This document shows, piece by piece, positions 7,102-14,314 of a stretch of DNA of 19,331 bases. Position 1 is the stretch's first letter; each line of letters starts with the position of its first letter. Under the pieces are notes generated by a model, which did not search any database, was not told where the DNA came from, and saw only the letters and a list, made by a program, of their open reading frames with translations. The position numbers and the translations under genes were made by a program. The stretch spans positions 1-19,331 of the forward strand of contig JAPUJS010000243.1 of assembly GCA_027296045.1 (NCBI GenBank), read 5' to 3'. The stretch comes from a bacterium (lineage in GTDB: Bacteria > Latescibacterota > UBA2968).

Positions 7102-7782
7102 ATGAAATACAGACGAGTCGGAACCGGTTTGATTGCTTTGCTGGCAACCGCCTGCCTCTCTGTTCCCCTCTGGGCAGGCAGCGGGTATAGCATTTCGCAA
7201 GTTAATCGGGAAGACAACGAATATGTGATTGGCCTGGGCAAGCGGGATGGGGCCCAGGTGGGGATGGTGCTCAATGTGTATCGGGACAAGGAAATTACGG
7301 CGGACATTGGACACTTTAAGATTATTACCAGCGTTTTTTTGGGGCGTATTATTGCCCATCAGGTGAGTGCCAAACAGACCATTGGCCGGTTGCGCAGTGG
7401 AGGGGGGAAGCAGAAGCTTGTTCAGGTGGGCGATTATACGCAGCCGGCTCTGGTTATTGCTGCCGATGAGCTTTTTGAGGTGGGCGACACGGACCTGCGG
7501 GAGGCTGGTCTGAAACGGATGGGCCAGGCAATGCGATTCATCAAACGGTTTGACGCGACCAAAATCCGTGTGGAAGTCCATACAGACAATCAGATGGAAA
7601 ATAGCACCCAGATGTCTCAAAGACAGGCAGATCAGGTGCGAGATTTTCTGGCCAGTGAAGGGGGGTTTGAAAAGGGCCATTTTGTGGCCATTGGGTATGG
7701 TGCTGAGAAACCGCTGGTCTCCAATGCCAAGGCTGCTGGTCGGCGAATGAACCGGCGGGTCGAGATTGTTATCGAACGATAG
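7102..7782 (+). CDS. secreted OmpA-family domain protein, paralogue 1
   Basis: 226 aa from the ATG at 7102. The signal peptide is MKYRRVGTGLIALLATACLS with likely cleavage after WA (residue 25); C18 gives a poor lipobox. Residues ~40-110 contain G-x-x-D-G-A-Q-V-G-M-V-L-N-V-Y-R followed by beta-rich sequence, similar in pattern to FlgT C-terminal / SH3-like beta domains. Residues ~120-226 are an OmpA/MotB C-terminal domain, which binds peptidoglycan diaminopimelate: HTD at 160-162, R174, IGYGAEKPL (197-205) and GRRMNRRVEIV (213-223). The usual Asn of the (Y/F)N-x-x-L-S-x-x-R-A motif is missing here (STQMSQRQA), so the binding site is degenerate. Followed after 9 nt by a better-preserved paralogue. 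A periplasmic location is inferred from the signal peptide and OmpA fold. Confidence 0.88.
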   Translation: MKYRRVGTGLIALLATACLSVPLWAGSGYSISQVNREDNEYVIGLGKRDGAQVGMVLNVYRDKEITADIGHFKIITSVFLGRIIAHQVSAKQTIGRLRSGGGKQKLVQVGDYTQPALVIAADELFEVGDTDLREAGLKRMGQAMRFIKRFDATKIRVEVHTDNQMENSTQMSQRQADQVRDFLASEGGFEKGHFVAIGYGAEKPLVSNAKAAGRRMNRRVEIVIER

Positions 7783-7791
7783 GGATCGATC

Positions 7792-8514
7792 ATGAGGGCT
7801 TTTCTTTTTGGGTTTCTTTTTTTGGTGTGTTGGCCGGTTCTGGTACACGCCCAGGAGTTTGTGGTATTTAAAGTTCACATCCCTTTTGATATGGGAGATG
7901 TGAAACCCGATTCGGCACGGGTGAACGATTTCTACATCAAACTCGGGATCCAGGACGGTGTTCAGGTCGGGACGGTGATGAATGTGTATCGGGACAAGGA
8001 AGTTGTATCGGATGTGGGTAATTTTACGATTTCTGACCGGATTTTTATCGGGCGTATGCGTACGATCAATGCCCAGCGCGAGCACTCGGTCGGAAGGGTG
8101 ACCTTATTGGCCAAACACAAAGACCCCCACCGAATTTTGGGTGCCGTGTTGATTGGAGATTATGTACAGCCTGTGTTCGTGGTGGAGTCGGAGAATTTGT
8201 TTGACAGTGGCAGCAATACACTGCGTCCCGAGGCAATCCGGGAACTGGACCGGGCGGTGGCTTTTATCAAGCGGTTTCGACCCATCAAAACCCGGATTGA
8301 GGGGCATACCGACAGCGAAGGGGATGAGGATTTTAATATGACCCTGTCTCTGGAACGGGCCACAAGTGTGAAGGATTACCTGGTGAGCCAGGGTGGTATT
8401 GCAGATGAGACACTGGTGCCTGTAGGATATGGCGAAGTCAAGCCCATTGCCAGCAACCAAAACCAGGAAGGGCGGCGGAAGAACCGGCGATTTGAAATTG
8501 TGATTGAACGATAA
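7792..8514 (+). CDS. secreted OmpA-family domain protein, paralogue 2
   Basis: 240 aa. Signal peptide MRAFLFGFLFLVCWPVLVHA with cleavage before Q21. It has the same architecture as its upstream neighbour: a middle domain with GIQDGVQVGTVMNVYRDKE (52-70), where VYRDKE is identical to the neighbour, then an OmpA-like domain at ~130-240. The OmpA signature is intact: GHTDSEGDEDFNMTLSLERA (171-190; D174 and R189 are the expected peptidoglycan ligands), VGYGEVKPIASN (211-222) and GRRKNRRFEIVI (227-238). An extra segment at residues 21-48 (IPFDMGDVKPDSARV) is not in paralogue 1. A GGGA-type RBS lies within the 9-nt gap, so the two genes form an operon closed by the strong terminator at 8532. They look like an old tandem duplication, perhaps now forming a heteromeric envelope or motility component. 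Confidence 0.9.
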   Translation: MRAFLFGFLFLVCWPVLVHAQEFVVFKVHIPFDMGDVKPDSARVNDFYIKLGIQDGVQVGTVMNVYRDKEVVSDVGNFTISDRIFIGRMRTINAQREHSVGRVTLLAKHKDPHRILGAVLIGDYVQPVFVVESENLFDSGSNTLRPEAIRELDRAVAFIKRFRPIKTRIEGHTDSEGDEDFNMTLSLERATSVKDYLVSQGGIADETLVPVGYGEVKPIASNQNQEGRRKNRRFEIVIER

Positions 8515-8531
8515 GGCTTCTGGCCTGCGTG

Positions 8532-8580
8532 AAAAGCCCTTTTTGAGGCCTGTTCTCAAAAAGGGCTTTTTATTGTTTTT
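8532..8580 (+). terminator. Rho-independent terminator of the OmpA pair
   Basis: Perfect 16-bp stem: AAAAGCCCTTTTTGAG (8532-8547), 7-nt loop, complementary arm 8555-8570, then a T-rich tail (tattgttttt). It begins 18 bases after the stop of the second OmpA gene. Confidence 0.93.
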
Positions 8581-8612
8581 AAATAAGATATGAAAAGGGT
8601 GTATTTTTTAGC

Positions 8613-8640
8613 TGAAGTTGATTTTAGAATCTGCCGATAA
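8613..8640 (+). promoter_or_regulatory. candidate sigma28 (FliA-type) promoter for the 305-aa gene
   Basis: Exact GCCGATAA (8633-8640) preceded by TGAAGTTG (8613-8620) with a 12-nt gap; the full sigma28 consensus is TAAAGTTT-N11-GCCGATAA. Six of eight -35 positions and all eight -10 positions match, with spacing one base long. Transcription would start near 8648, about 40 nt before the ATG at 8689, in a short intergenic region behind a terminator. No competing sigma70 promoter was seen here. Confidence 0.5.
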
Positions 8641-8688
8641 AAGAAATGAGTCCCTACTTCCCGCATTTTTCAACAAGGACTTCCTCTT

Positions 8689-9606
8689 ATGTTGGATCTG
8701 ACATCCTTTTCTGATTTGCTTTCTCGCCTGAATCCGGGTATCCCGTTCGCAATAGCAACGGACCCCCAGACTGCGGAATCGGCCCCGGAGGCCCCTCGGA
8801 GTCCACAGGCTGACGTGTTGGATTTGTCCTCGATACAGAGCAATAATTCCGGGTCTTCTTTTGATCGGGTGCCTGTTGAAGATGCCGGGGTGTATCAGCC
8901 TGCGACCGTTCAGGCTGGCGGGTTTATGCATTTTGGGCTTAATTTGTCCATTGAGCGACAGGCTGTTTACACGTCAACCGGGGGAGGCGGACGGGCGGTC
9001 TTTCAGGCTCTGGAATCGGCCAGTTTGTCCTATCAATCGGAATTTGCCGCAGGTCGAAATACGCTTGGGGGAAGCTTTGGAGAGGTGAGACGATATCAGA
9101 TGGATCTGTTTTACAGTCGCTCGCGTGAGCTTTCAGTACAGCTTGGTCCAGAACTGGGAGACCGGGTGGAATCGACTGGACGGCGGGTTGCACGATCTTT
9201 TGAAGTCGATATTTCTCTGGAAGTCTCTTTTTTTGGCCAATTCACCAACCAGTCCGAGGCAATTTCGGGCCTGGATCTGGGTTTGTTTGAAAGCTATTTG
9301 GACGGAACAGATGCAGCAGCAGGACAATCTGGAAGTGCTTTGCAGGCCTTTTTTGACGAGGTATCCGATATTTTGAATCAGATGGAATCCAGGGTCCAGG
9401 ATTCGTTGGCCAGTTTTTTTGAGGAGGTAAAAGCCACCTTCGGGTTGAGTGATGCGGAAGGCGCAGCGCTCCAGGAGCAGGTCGCAGGCGAGATATCGGC
9501 CTTTTTTTATGAAGTGGATTCGTTTCTGAATGATATGAGCAATGCGTTGATGGAATCGGACGGGGCAGAAGAAGTGCCAGATGAACGGGAGGCAGCGCTG
9601 GTTTAG
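8689..9606 (+). CDS. 305-aa protein of unknown function, possible motility regulon member
   Basis: ATG at 8689 with AAGGA about 9 nt upstream. I recognise no family. The first ~75 residues are low-complexity and Pro/Ser/Ala-rich, with a VLDLSS patch. Residues ~78-200 are rich in alternating hydrophobic and polar residues with short amphipathic strands (FMHFGLNLSIERQAVY, SFEVDISLEVSFFGQF). Residues ~210-300 are predicted amphipathic helices rich in Phe, Glu and Gln (ALQAFFDEVSDILNQMES, EISAFFYEVDSFLNDMSN), consistent with coiled coil. There is no N-terminal signal peptide and no Cys. Monocistronic: a terminator lies before it and a shared one after. The sigma28-like promoter suggests coexpression with flagellar genes, which is inference. 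Alternatives are a phage- or secretion-related structural protein. Confidence 0.8.
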   Translation: MLDLTSFSDLLSRLNPGIPFAIATDPQTAESAPEAPRSPQADVLDLSSIQSNNSGSSFDRVPVEDAGVYQPATVQAGGFMHFGLNLSIERQAVYTSTGGGGRAVFQALESASLSYQSEFAAGRNTLGGSFGEVRRYQMDLFYSRSRELSVQLGPELGDRVESTGRRVARSFEVDISLEVSFFGQFTNQSEAISGLDLGLFESYLDGTDAAAGQSGSALQAFFDEVSDILNQMESRVQDSLASFFEEVKATFGLSDAEGAALQEQVAGEISAFFYEVDSFLNDMSNALMESDGAEEVPDEREAALV

Positions 9607-9634
9607 TTGGCTTACAACAATGTACAGGGAAAAG

Positions 9635-9668
9635 AAAAAACGGTTCGGAGTTTGCGAACCGTTTTTTT
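9635..9668. terminator. bidirectional terminator between convergent genes
   Basis: AAAAAACGGTTCG (9635-9647), 7-nt loop, CGAACCGTTTTTT (9655-9667). Symmetrical A and T flanks give a U-run in both directions, which suits its position between the convergent 305-aa gene and the glycosidase gene. Confidence 0.92.
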
Positions 9669-9696
9669 CTTTTTTCTGTATTGGCTGATGGTCTAA

Positions 9697-12600
9697 TCAG
9701 ATTTTTACCGGCGACATTTTGTGGGTTCGGATTTGAAACTCCCGGCCCGTGAGCAGGCGGGCCAGGGTGTTGGTAATCCGGATGGTGACCCGGTTTTTCC
9801 CCTGTTTCAACCAGTCGCTTTCTCCGGTCCAGACATAGGGCGTCCAGGGACGCACCCCCAGGGAATGGCCATTGATCTGTACCTCGACAATGTCGGAGAA
9901 ATTTTTGAACTCTTTTGCCAGGTTCAGGACAAACTGTTTGGACGAAGGCCGTTTTGAAAAAGAAAAATCTTTGGTATAGGCCACGGTACCGGCATAAAAG
10001 GGCATGCCAAGGTTATCCAGGCTGTGAAAGGGGCCGCGTTCCAAAGGGGAGACCAGGCGCAGGTAAATATTGCGCCATGATTTGACGCGAAATTTTCCAA
10101 ACAGGTAGAATGCGTCAACCACCCCTTCCGTGAGGTCATTGATTTCCATCCGAATGGCAATGACATTTTTTCCTTTTGTCACCCGTCGGCCGATGGCACA
10201 AGTGACGTTGTTGTGATCGTATCGGAAGGTGGGCCGAAAGGCGTTGCTGGGCAATCGGGATCCGTTGAAATAGACTTGATAATTGCCCAGGAGGGCCCCC
10301 CGGTCCATCACCAGGGCCAGTTTGCTTGGAACCACGTCTGCGACAAATGTTGTCCGGAACCAGCACATAAGCGGCAACCGGATATTGGGTGTGACCGGAA
10401 GGTCGTCGTCGCTTTCGGTGAGGGTGATGGGTAGACTGGACAGGTTGGAGAGGTCTCGAAGCTGTTCGACAAAGGGTTTGGGGGTGACCTTGGTCCATCG
10501 GCTGTCGGCATAGTCGGGTTTGTGCCAGCCTTGTTTCTGGCCCCGGTTTTGGAGGTCGATTTGCATGCGAAATCGATCCAGGCGCAGTGCATTGTCTTCT
10601 TCCGGATCAATTTTCCAATTTCCTTTTAGGCTGAGGGAGACCAAATCGAAATCTGGGGCAGCCACTTTTGTCGACGTTTTGCTTTCTGATATCACAATCA
10701 GGTGCGATTGTAGCGGGGCAAAGGTGAGTGGGAGGGTAAACTGATGACCTGTTTTCTGGGCCGGTAGGACGATGCGTTTTCCGGTTTCCAGGTCCCATTT
10801 TTCAACTGTTTCAAATTGTGTGGAAGGCATCTGCAGGTGGACCTGTGCTTCAAAGGCATCTACAGATTCATTGGCGAAAAAATAGAGCTGTTGCTTGCCG
10901 TTGTCACGGTGGTGACAAAGCAGGTGGGTTTCCCCTTTTCGGCTGGCCTGGACAATGATGTGTCGGGGCAATACCTTGTCCAGCAAGAATGCTAGTTGTG
11001 TGGCGGCCTGGTTTCGTTTGATGGACCCCCCGGTTCGGACCAGGTGAAGGGTGCCTCGCTGGACCAGGTGGACGCCCAGTTCGTGGCCCGTGTAGTCCCG
11101 AATCATGCGACCCGGATCCATATCGGTGAGGCGAGAAAAGGCCTCGACAACCGAAGGGCCTTCCTGAATATCTTCGATGGGCAACAAGCCCATACAGATG
11201 ACGTGTCCCTCGGCATTGATGAATTCCCGAAGGACTTCAAAGGCACTTCGTTCCAGATTTGTGATGGGGGGAATGACCAGAACATCGTACTGGGCATCCC
11301 CCAGCTCAAGACGGCGACCGGACACCTGGGCTTTGGGCATCATTTCGGGATCCAGACAGTCGTAGGGGCGTTGCATCTGGTTGAGGGATTCCATTAGATA
11401 GGACCAGTCGGATACGAGGCGTTCGGTCAGGGTTTGTTCTTCGCCATCATAACCCACATATTCCCAGTTGCAACCGGGGTGAGCCAGGTGGGTCCAGAGG
11501 CTGGTGACAGGTTCGAGCAGGGCGATATTGGCCACATGGCGCCCCTGGCTGAGGGCATATGAGAGTCTGCCTGCATAGTCCGACAACAGTCGGAAATGTT
11601 TCCAGTAGGGATTTTGATGAAACTGTGCGCCCGGTATATGGTGTTTGCGCAGGCCATCCAGGGTGTAGGAAAACCCAAATGGGTTAAAGAGGTTGGCACC
11701 CAGGGCTGCCTGGCGGTCAAATATCCATTTCATATCTTGCAGGTTTAATGCCCAGCCGGTGTCCTGAAAGCACGTATTTAAGACGCGTTTTTGACCTGTC
11801 TGATGTGCAATGGAGGACGAAAATTTGGGATTGCGTTGATAAAAGGCCGACAGGTCTTCCCAGTCTTTTAGCCGGTTGGCACCTACTTTTTCACGGCCCC
11901 CGCTGCTGCCAAGGATGGGGGTGTTTTGTCGGTGTGCGTTTCGCAAGGTAGAGACGGTGCTGGCATAGTCCATCCCGTGTTGCTGAGACCAGGCAGCACA
12001 GACTTTCTGGTAGCTGGTGTCCAGCATATTGCCCAATGTTTGGAAGTAGTCATAGCGAATTCTGGCCGTGTTGGGACCAAATCCGGTAATGAGAGCAGGC
12101 AGGCATTTGACAAGCCCATATCCGTTGCGATCCTGGAAGGCCTCGGGCAGGAGGGGCGACCAGGGCAGGCGGTCTTTGGAGGGCACTGTTTCGACGGTGA
12201 GCAGGCCTGAAATGGCTTTTTTGAAACGATCGAGGTAGGGCTGGTAGGTGGTTGTGAGATATTGTGCAACCGCATCGGGGTTGAAGGGGTCAAAGTGGAC
12301 GCCCAAAAATTCGGAAGTCCCCGCTTCGTTTTGCAGAAACACTATCACGCGCCACCGACCCGCTGGGGCTTTCCAATACAGTCGGTGGATGGGGTTGCGG
12401 GTGGAAAAAGAAGCGTCGTGGTAGCCATTGGCCAATTCGCGATAGTGTGTCTGGTGCTGGTGGCCGCCCAGATATTTGCGAATGTCGATGGTATCATCCC
12501 AGAGGCTACGGTCCCTTCTTAAAGGCACGGCAATGGCCAGCAAGACGGTTGCCCAGGGGAGTTCCATATCGACTTGCTGGCCCCCTTGAACGGTGGTTTC

Positions 12601-12936
12601 TCGGAAGGTGAGATGGTGGGCTCGATATTGGGGGTTGATCAGCGTCACCCGACCGTTGTCCATGCCATCGGGGTTGAGGTATTCGTCGTGAAGCCAGACG
12701 CGCAAACCAAACGTGTCGGCCGTTTCCAATGCCACAGAAACCCGATCAAACCAGACCTGAGAAAGATAGGGTGTGTTCAGGCCTGGACCAGCAGCCAGGC
12801 AGAATCCGCCAATGCCCTTTTCTCCCATCTCACGAATTTGCCGAACAATTTCGCCTTCTTCGATGGTGCCATTCCAGAACCAAAAGGGAATGATTCGATG
12901 ATCAACGGGCGGATTGACAAATGCATTGACATTCAT
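9697..12936 (-). CDS. GH106-like glycoside hydrolase (alpha-L-rhamnosidase family), cytoplasmic
   Basis: 1079 aa, no signal peptide. The N-terminus has the family hallmark PFWFWNG (17-23), followed by EGEIVRQIREMGEKGIGGF and WLHDEYLNPDG (81-91), the start of the catalytic barrel. A long middle region includes HPGCNWEYVGYD and a Rossmann-like segment (YDVLVIPPITNLERSAFEVL). The last ~250 residues are two beta-sandwich, GH2-like sugar-binding domains, ending with EVQINGHSLGVRPWTPYVW and NRVTIRITNTLARLL, as in GH106 and GH2 proteins. GH106 enzymes release terminal L-rhamnose, but many relatives are uncharacterised. The catalytic-acid region, which from memory often reads like (T/S)DEP, here reads TVETVPSKD, so activity or specificity may differ. 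The ATG at 12936 has no clear SD; its ATGA overlap with a 42-aa ORF suggests translational coupling. Confidence 0.78.
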   Translation of the reverse strand: MNVNAFVNPPVDHRIIPFWFWNGTIEEGEIVRQIREMGEKGIGGFCLAAGPGLNTPYLSQVWFDRVSVALETADTFGLRVWLHDEYLNPDGMDNGRVTLINPQYRAHHLTFRETTVQGGQQVDMELPWATVLLAIAVPLRRDRSLWDDTIDIRKYLGGHQHQTHYRELANGYHDASFSTRNPIHRLYWKAPAGRWRVIVFLQNEAGTSEFLGVHFDPFNPDAVAQYLTTTYQPYLDRFKKAISGLLTVETVPSKDRLPWSPLLPEAFQDRNGYGLVKCLPALITGFGPNTARIRYDYFQTLGNMLDTSYQKVCAAWSQQHGMDYASTVSTLRNAHRQNTPILGSSGGREKVGANRLKDWEDLSAFYQRNPKFSSSIAHQTGQKRVLNTCFQDTGWALNLQDMKWIFDRQAALGANLFNPFGFSYTLDGLRKHHIPGAQFHQNPYWKHFRLLSDYAGRLSYALSQGRHVANIALLEPVTSLWTHLAHPGCNWEYVGYDGEEQTLTERLVSDWSYLMESLNQMQRPYDCLDPEMMPKAQVSGRRLELGDAQYDVLVIPPITNLERSAFEVLREFINAEGHVICMGLLPIEDIQEGPSVVEAFSRLTDMDPGRMIRDYTGHELGVHLVQRGTLHLVRTGGSIKRNQAATQLAFLLDKVLPRHIIVQASRKGETHLLCHHRDNGKQQLYFFANESVDAFEAQVHLQMPSTQFETVEKWDLETGKRIVLPAQKTGHQFTLPLTFAPLQSHLIVISESKTSTKVAAPDFDLVSLSLKGNWKIDPEEDNALRLDRFRMQIDLQNRGQKQGWHKPDYADSRWTKVTPKPFVEQLRDLSNLSSLPITLTESDDDLPVTPNIRLPLMCWFRTTFVADVVPSKLALVMDRGALLGNYQVYFNGSRLPSNAFRPTFRYDHNNVTCAIGRRVTKGKNVIAIRMEINDLTEGVVDAFYLFGKFRVKSWRNIYLRLVSPLERGPFHSLDNLGMPFYAGTVAYTKDFSFSKRPSSKQFVLNLAKEFKNFSDIVEVQINGHSLGVRPWTPYVWTGESDWLKQGKNRVTIRITNTLARLLTGREFQIRTHKMSPVKI

Positions 12937-13061
12937 GAAACGACCAATCTATGGTTGACGGTGTTGCTCCCGGACGTTTGTTGACAGACAACGGAGGTGT
13001 CTGCCCCGGGCGATTCCAGCTCCTCAATACGCCCTTCGGGGTCCTCGGAGACACGGAGCAT
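12933..13061 (-). CDS. 42-aa small ORF overlapping the glycosidase start
   Basis: ATG at 13061; the stop TGA (12935-12933) overlaps the glycosidase ATG as ATGA, the classic coupling arrangement. The product is acidic in its first half (MLRVSEDPEGRIEELESPG) and polar after that, with one Cys; no family recognised. An in-frame upstream ATG at 13106 has AGGATGG before it and would give 57 aa, but it would translate a dispersed-type repeat, so part of the reading frame may be repeat-derived. The argument for reality is that the large downstream gene lacks its own SD. The argument against is the short length and lack of known homologues. It could be a leader or coupling peptide rather than a functional protein. 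Confidence 0.35.
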   Translation of the reverse strand: MLRVSEDPEGRIEELESPGADTSVVCQQTSGSNTVNHRLVVS

Positions 13062-13063
13062 AC

Positions 13064-13110
13064 CGTCATTCCCGGGTAGCGAAGCGTATCGAGGGATCCG
13101 GCTCATCCAT
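13064..13110. repeat. probable dispersed intergenic palindromic-type repeat
   Basis: Contains CGTCATTCCCGGGTAGCGAA continuing to TATCGAGGGATCCGG. This closely resembles the CGTCATTCCCG...GGGAATCC intergenic repeats common in many genomes. Partial internal symmetry (TAGCGAAGCGTA; ATTCCC against GGGAT) allows an imperfect hairpin. Only one copy is in the window, so repetition cannot be shown here. Confidence 0.45.
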
Positions 13111-13132
13111 CCTAATTCACTCCGGTCGCCGA

Positions 13133-13849
13133 CTAGGGTTCGGTTTGTAGTCCCTGGCTTCCGGAAATTCCGAACAGATAGCCCCCACTGAATCGTTCTT
13201 TCAACGTCCAGATGGCCAGGGCAATCAGAATCGAGAATACCAGGATGAGAAAATAATTTCGCAGGTGTTTTAACCGGGGCGCTCTAAAACGATTTTTTGG
13301 CTTTCGGGAACGGCGTTTGCGAGCCGGTGGTTGCGACAGCATTTCTGCCGCTCCCTGGGATTGTAACTGCTGGATTTCGGTGGCCCCGGATCCGGGCGAT
13401 ATATCGGGGACAAGGGACGAGGGATCTGGGGATTCTTCATCCGGGACGGGATCATCTACCGTTTCTGGCTCGGAACGGTTGAAACTGGACAGAACCTGTT
13501 CCAGGACCATCGTTAACTCGTATGCGTCTAAGGGTTTGCGCACAAACCCGCTGGCCCCCAGTTGGCCCAGACGTTCGACTTCTTCGGGAGTGATTTCCGA
13601 GGATACGATGATGACCGGCAGATCCTTGTCCATTTCCTGGATGAATTCCAGGAGGGTTTCGCCCCGAACCGTGGGTAAGTGCAAGTCCAGGAGGATGGCA
13701 TCTGGCGATGCCGATTGAATCCGGTCGAGTGCCTCGGTCCAGCGGGAGGCCGTCTCAATCCGATACCCATCGCCGGTCAGGTTGTCTACAATCGTATCGA
13801 TCACTTCCGGATCGTCATCGACAACCAAAATGGTTTGGGTCGATTCCAC
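13133..13849 (-). CDS. membrane-anchored response-regulator receiver (REC) protein
   Basis: 238 aa from a GTG at 13849, chosen because GGGAGA lies 6 nt upstream and the REC fold starts immediately (TQTILVVDDDPE). The frame is open back to a GTG at 14074, but that would overlap the neighbouring zinc-ribbon gene. Residues ~5-122 are a receiver domain: acidic pair D11-D12, phosphoacceptor D55 (ILLDLHLP), S83-S84 (VSS) and K105 (VRKPLD). All switch residues are present, so it should accept phosphate. A Pro/Asp/Glu-rich linker (~125-175), a strongly basic patch (ARKRRSRKPKNRFRAPRLKH) and a transmembrane helix (LRNYFLILVFSILIALAIW, ~196-214) follow. The tail is short and Gly/Ser-rich. There is no DNA-binding or enzymatic output domain. 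Probably cotranscribed with the zinc-ribbon gene 88 nt upstream. Confidence 0.82.
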   Translation of the reverse strand: MESTQTILVVDDDPEVIDTIVDNLTGDGYRIETASRWTEALDRIQSASPDAILLDLHLPTVRGETLLEFIQEMDKDLPVIIVSSEITPEEVERLGQLGASGFVRKPLDAYELTMVLEQVLSSFNRSEPETVDDPVPDEESPDPSSLVPDISPGSGATEIQQLQSQGAAEMLSQPPARKRRSRKPKNRFRAPRLKHLRNYFLILVFSILIALAIWTLKERFSGGYLFGISGSQGLQTEP

Positions 13850-13937
13850 AACCAATCTCCCGGTTGAAAAGCGAAAGATGGACCTGAGTGAGGTGGCCAC
13901 CCGGGTGTTAGATTTGTTCTTCCGTAGGCTTGAAAGG

Positions 13938-14168
13938 CTAAGCGCATGTTTGGCAAATATAGGAAACCACGCGAGCGCTTCCCCGAAGACATACCAGTTT
14001 GATGGTGCCTTCCCGTTTGCCGCACTGTTCGCAAGGGCGCTCCAATTTGGGCTGGCCGGTTTGACCCGATGCACAGGCGTCGCATTGGTAGAGCGCCTTT
14101 TTGGTTCCGTCTACAATTTGGGTCGAAATTTGGGTGGTTTGGGCTTCGCCACACGTTTCACAAGTCAC
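13938..14168 (-). CDS. McsA-like double zinc-ribbon protein
   Basis: 76 aa from a GTG at 14168, preferred because AAAGGG lies 7 nt upstream and the first zinc pair follows at once. A TTG at 14207 would give 89 aa with no SD. It has four CxxC pairs: C3-C6, C29-C32, C46-C49 and C72-C75, forming two treble-clef or ribbon-like units of similar layout (CxxCG...C-x-x-CA). The first unit (CETCGEAQTTQISTQIVDG, then LYQCDACA) resembles the N-terminus of McsA, the activator of the McsB arginine kinase, which reads CxxC...G.....LCxxCA. No mcsB or clpC is in the window. The rest of McsA (UVR motif) is absent, so this is a stand-alone zinc adaptor of unknown partner. The following minus-strand gene is the membrane-anchored receiver. 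Confidence 0.72.
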   Translation of the reverse strand: MTCETCGEAQTTQISTQIVDGTKKALYQCDACASGQTGQPKLERPCEQCGKREGTIKLVCLRGSARVVSYICQTCA

Positions 14169-14314
14169 AGAACGGCCCTTTGTTGAAACCGGTTTTGGAG
14201 CTTGCAAAGAAGGCCCATTTTTTCAGGAAAATTGGCAGATTGGGACCGATTTGGAGACCGGAATTCAGAATTATCTATGTGTTTTTAATAGATTTTCCTG
14301 TTTCTAAATCCTAC

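Noticed and set aside
7084..8085. 333-aa minus-strand open frame over the OmpA pair
   Set aside because: It spans two genes and their intergenic gap on the opposite strand, with no RBS and shadow composition.
12997..13191. 64-aa plus-strand frame over the intergenic repeat
   Set aside because: It crosses the end of the receiver gene and translates a dispersed-type repeat; no RBS or protein-like features.
13850..14074. N-terminal extension of the receiver protein
   Set aside because: It would overlap the zinc-ribbon gene and add sequence unlike REC proteins; the GTG at 13849 has GGGAGA upstream.
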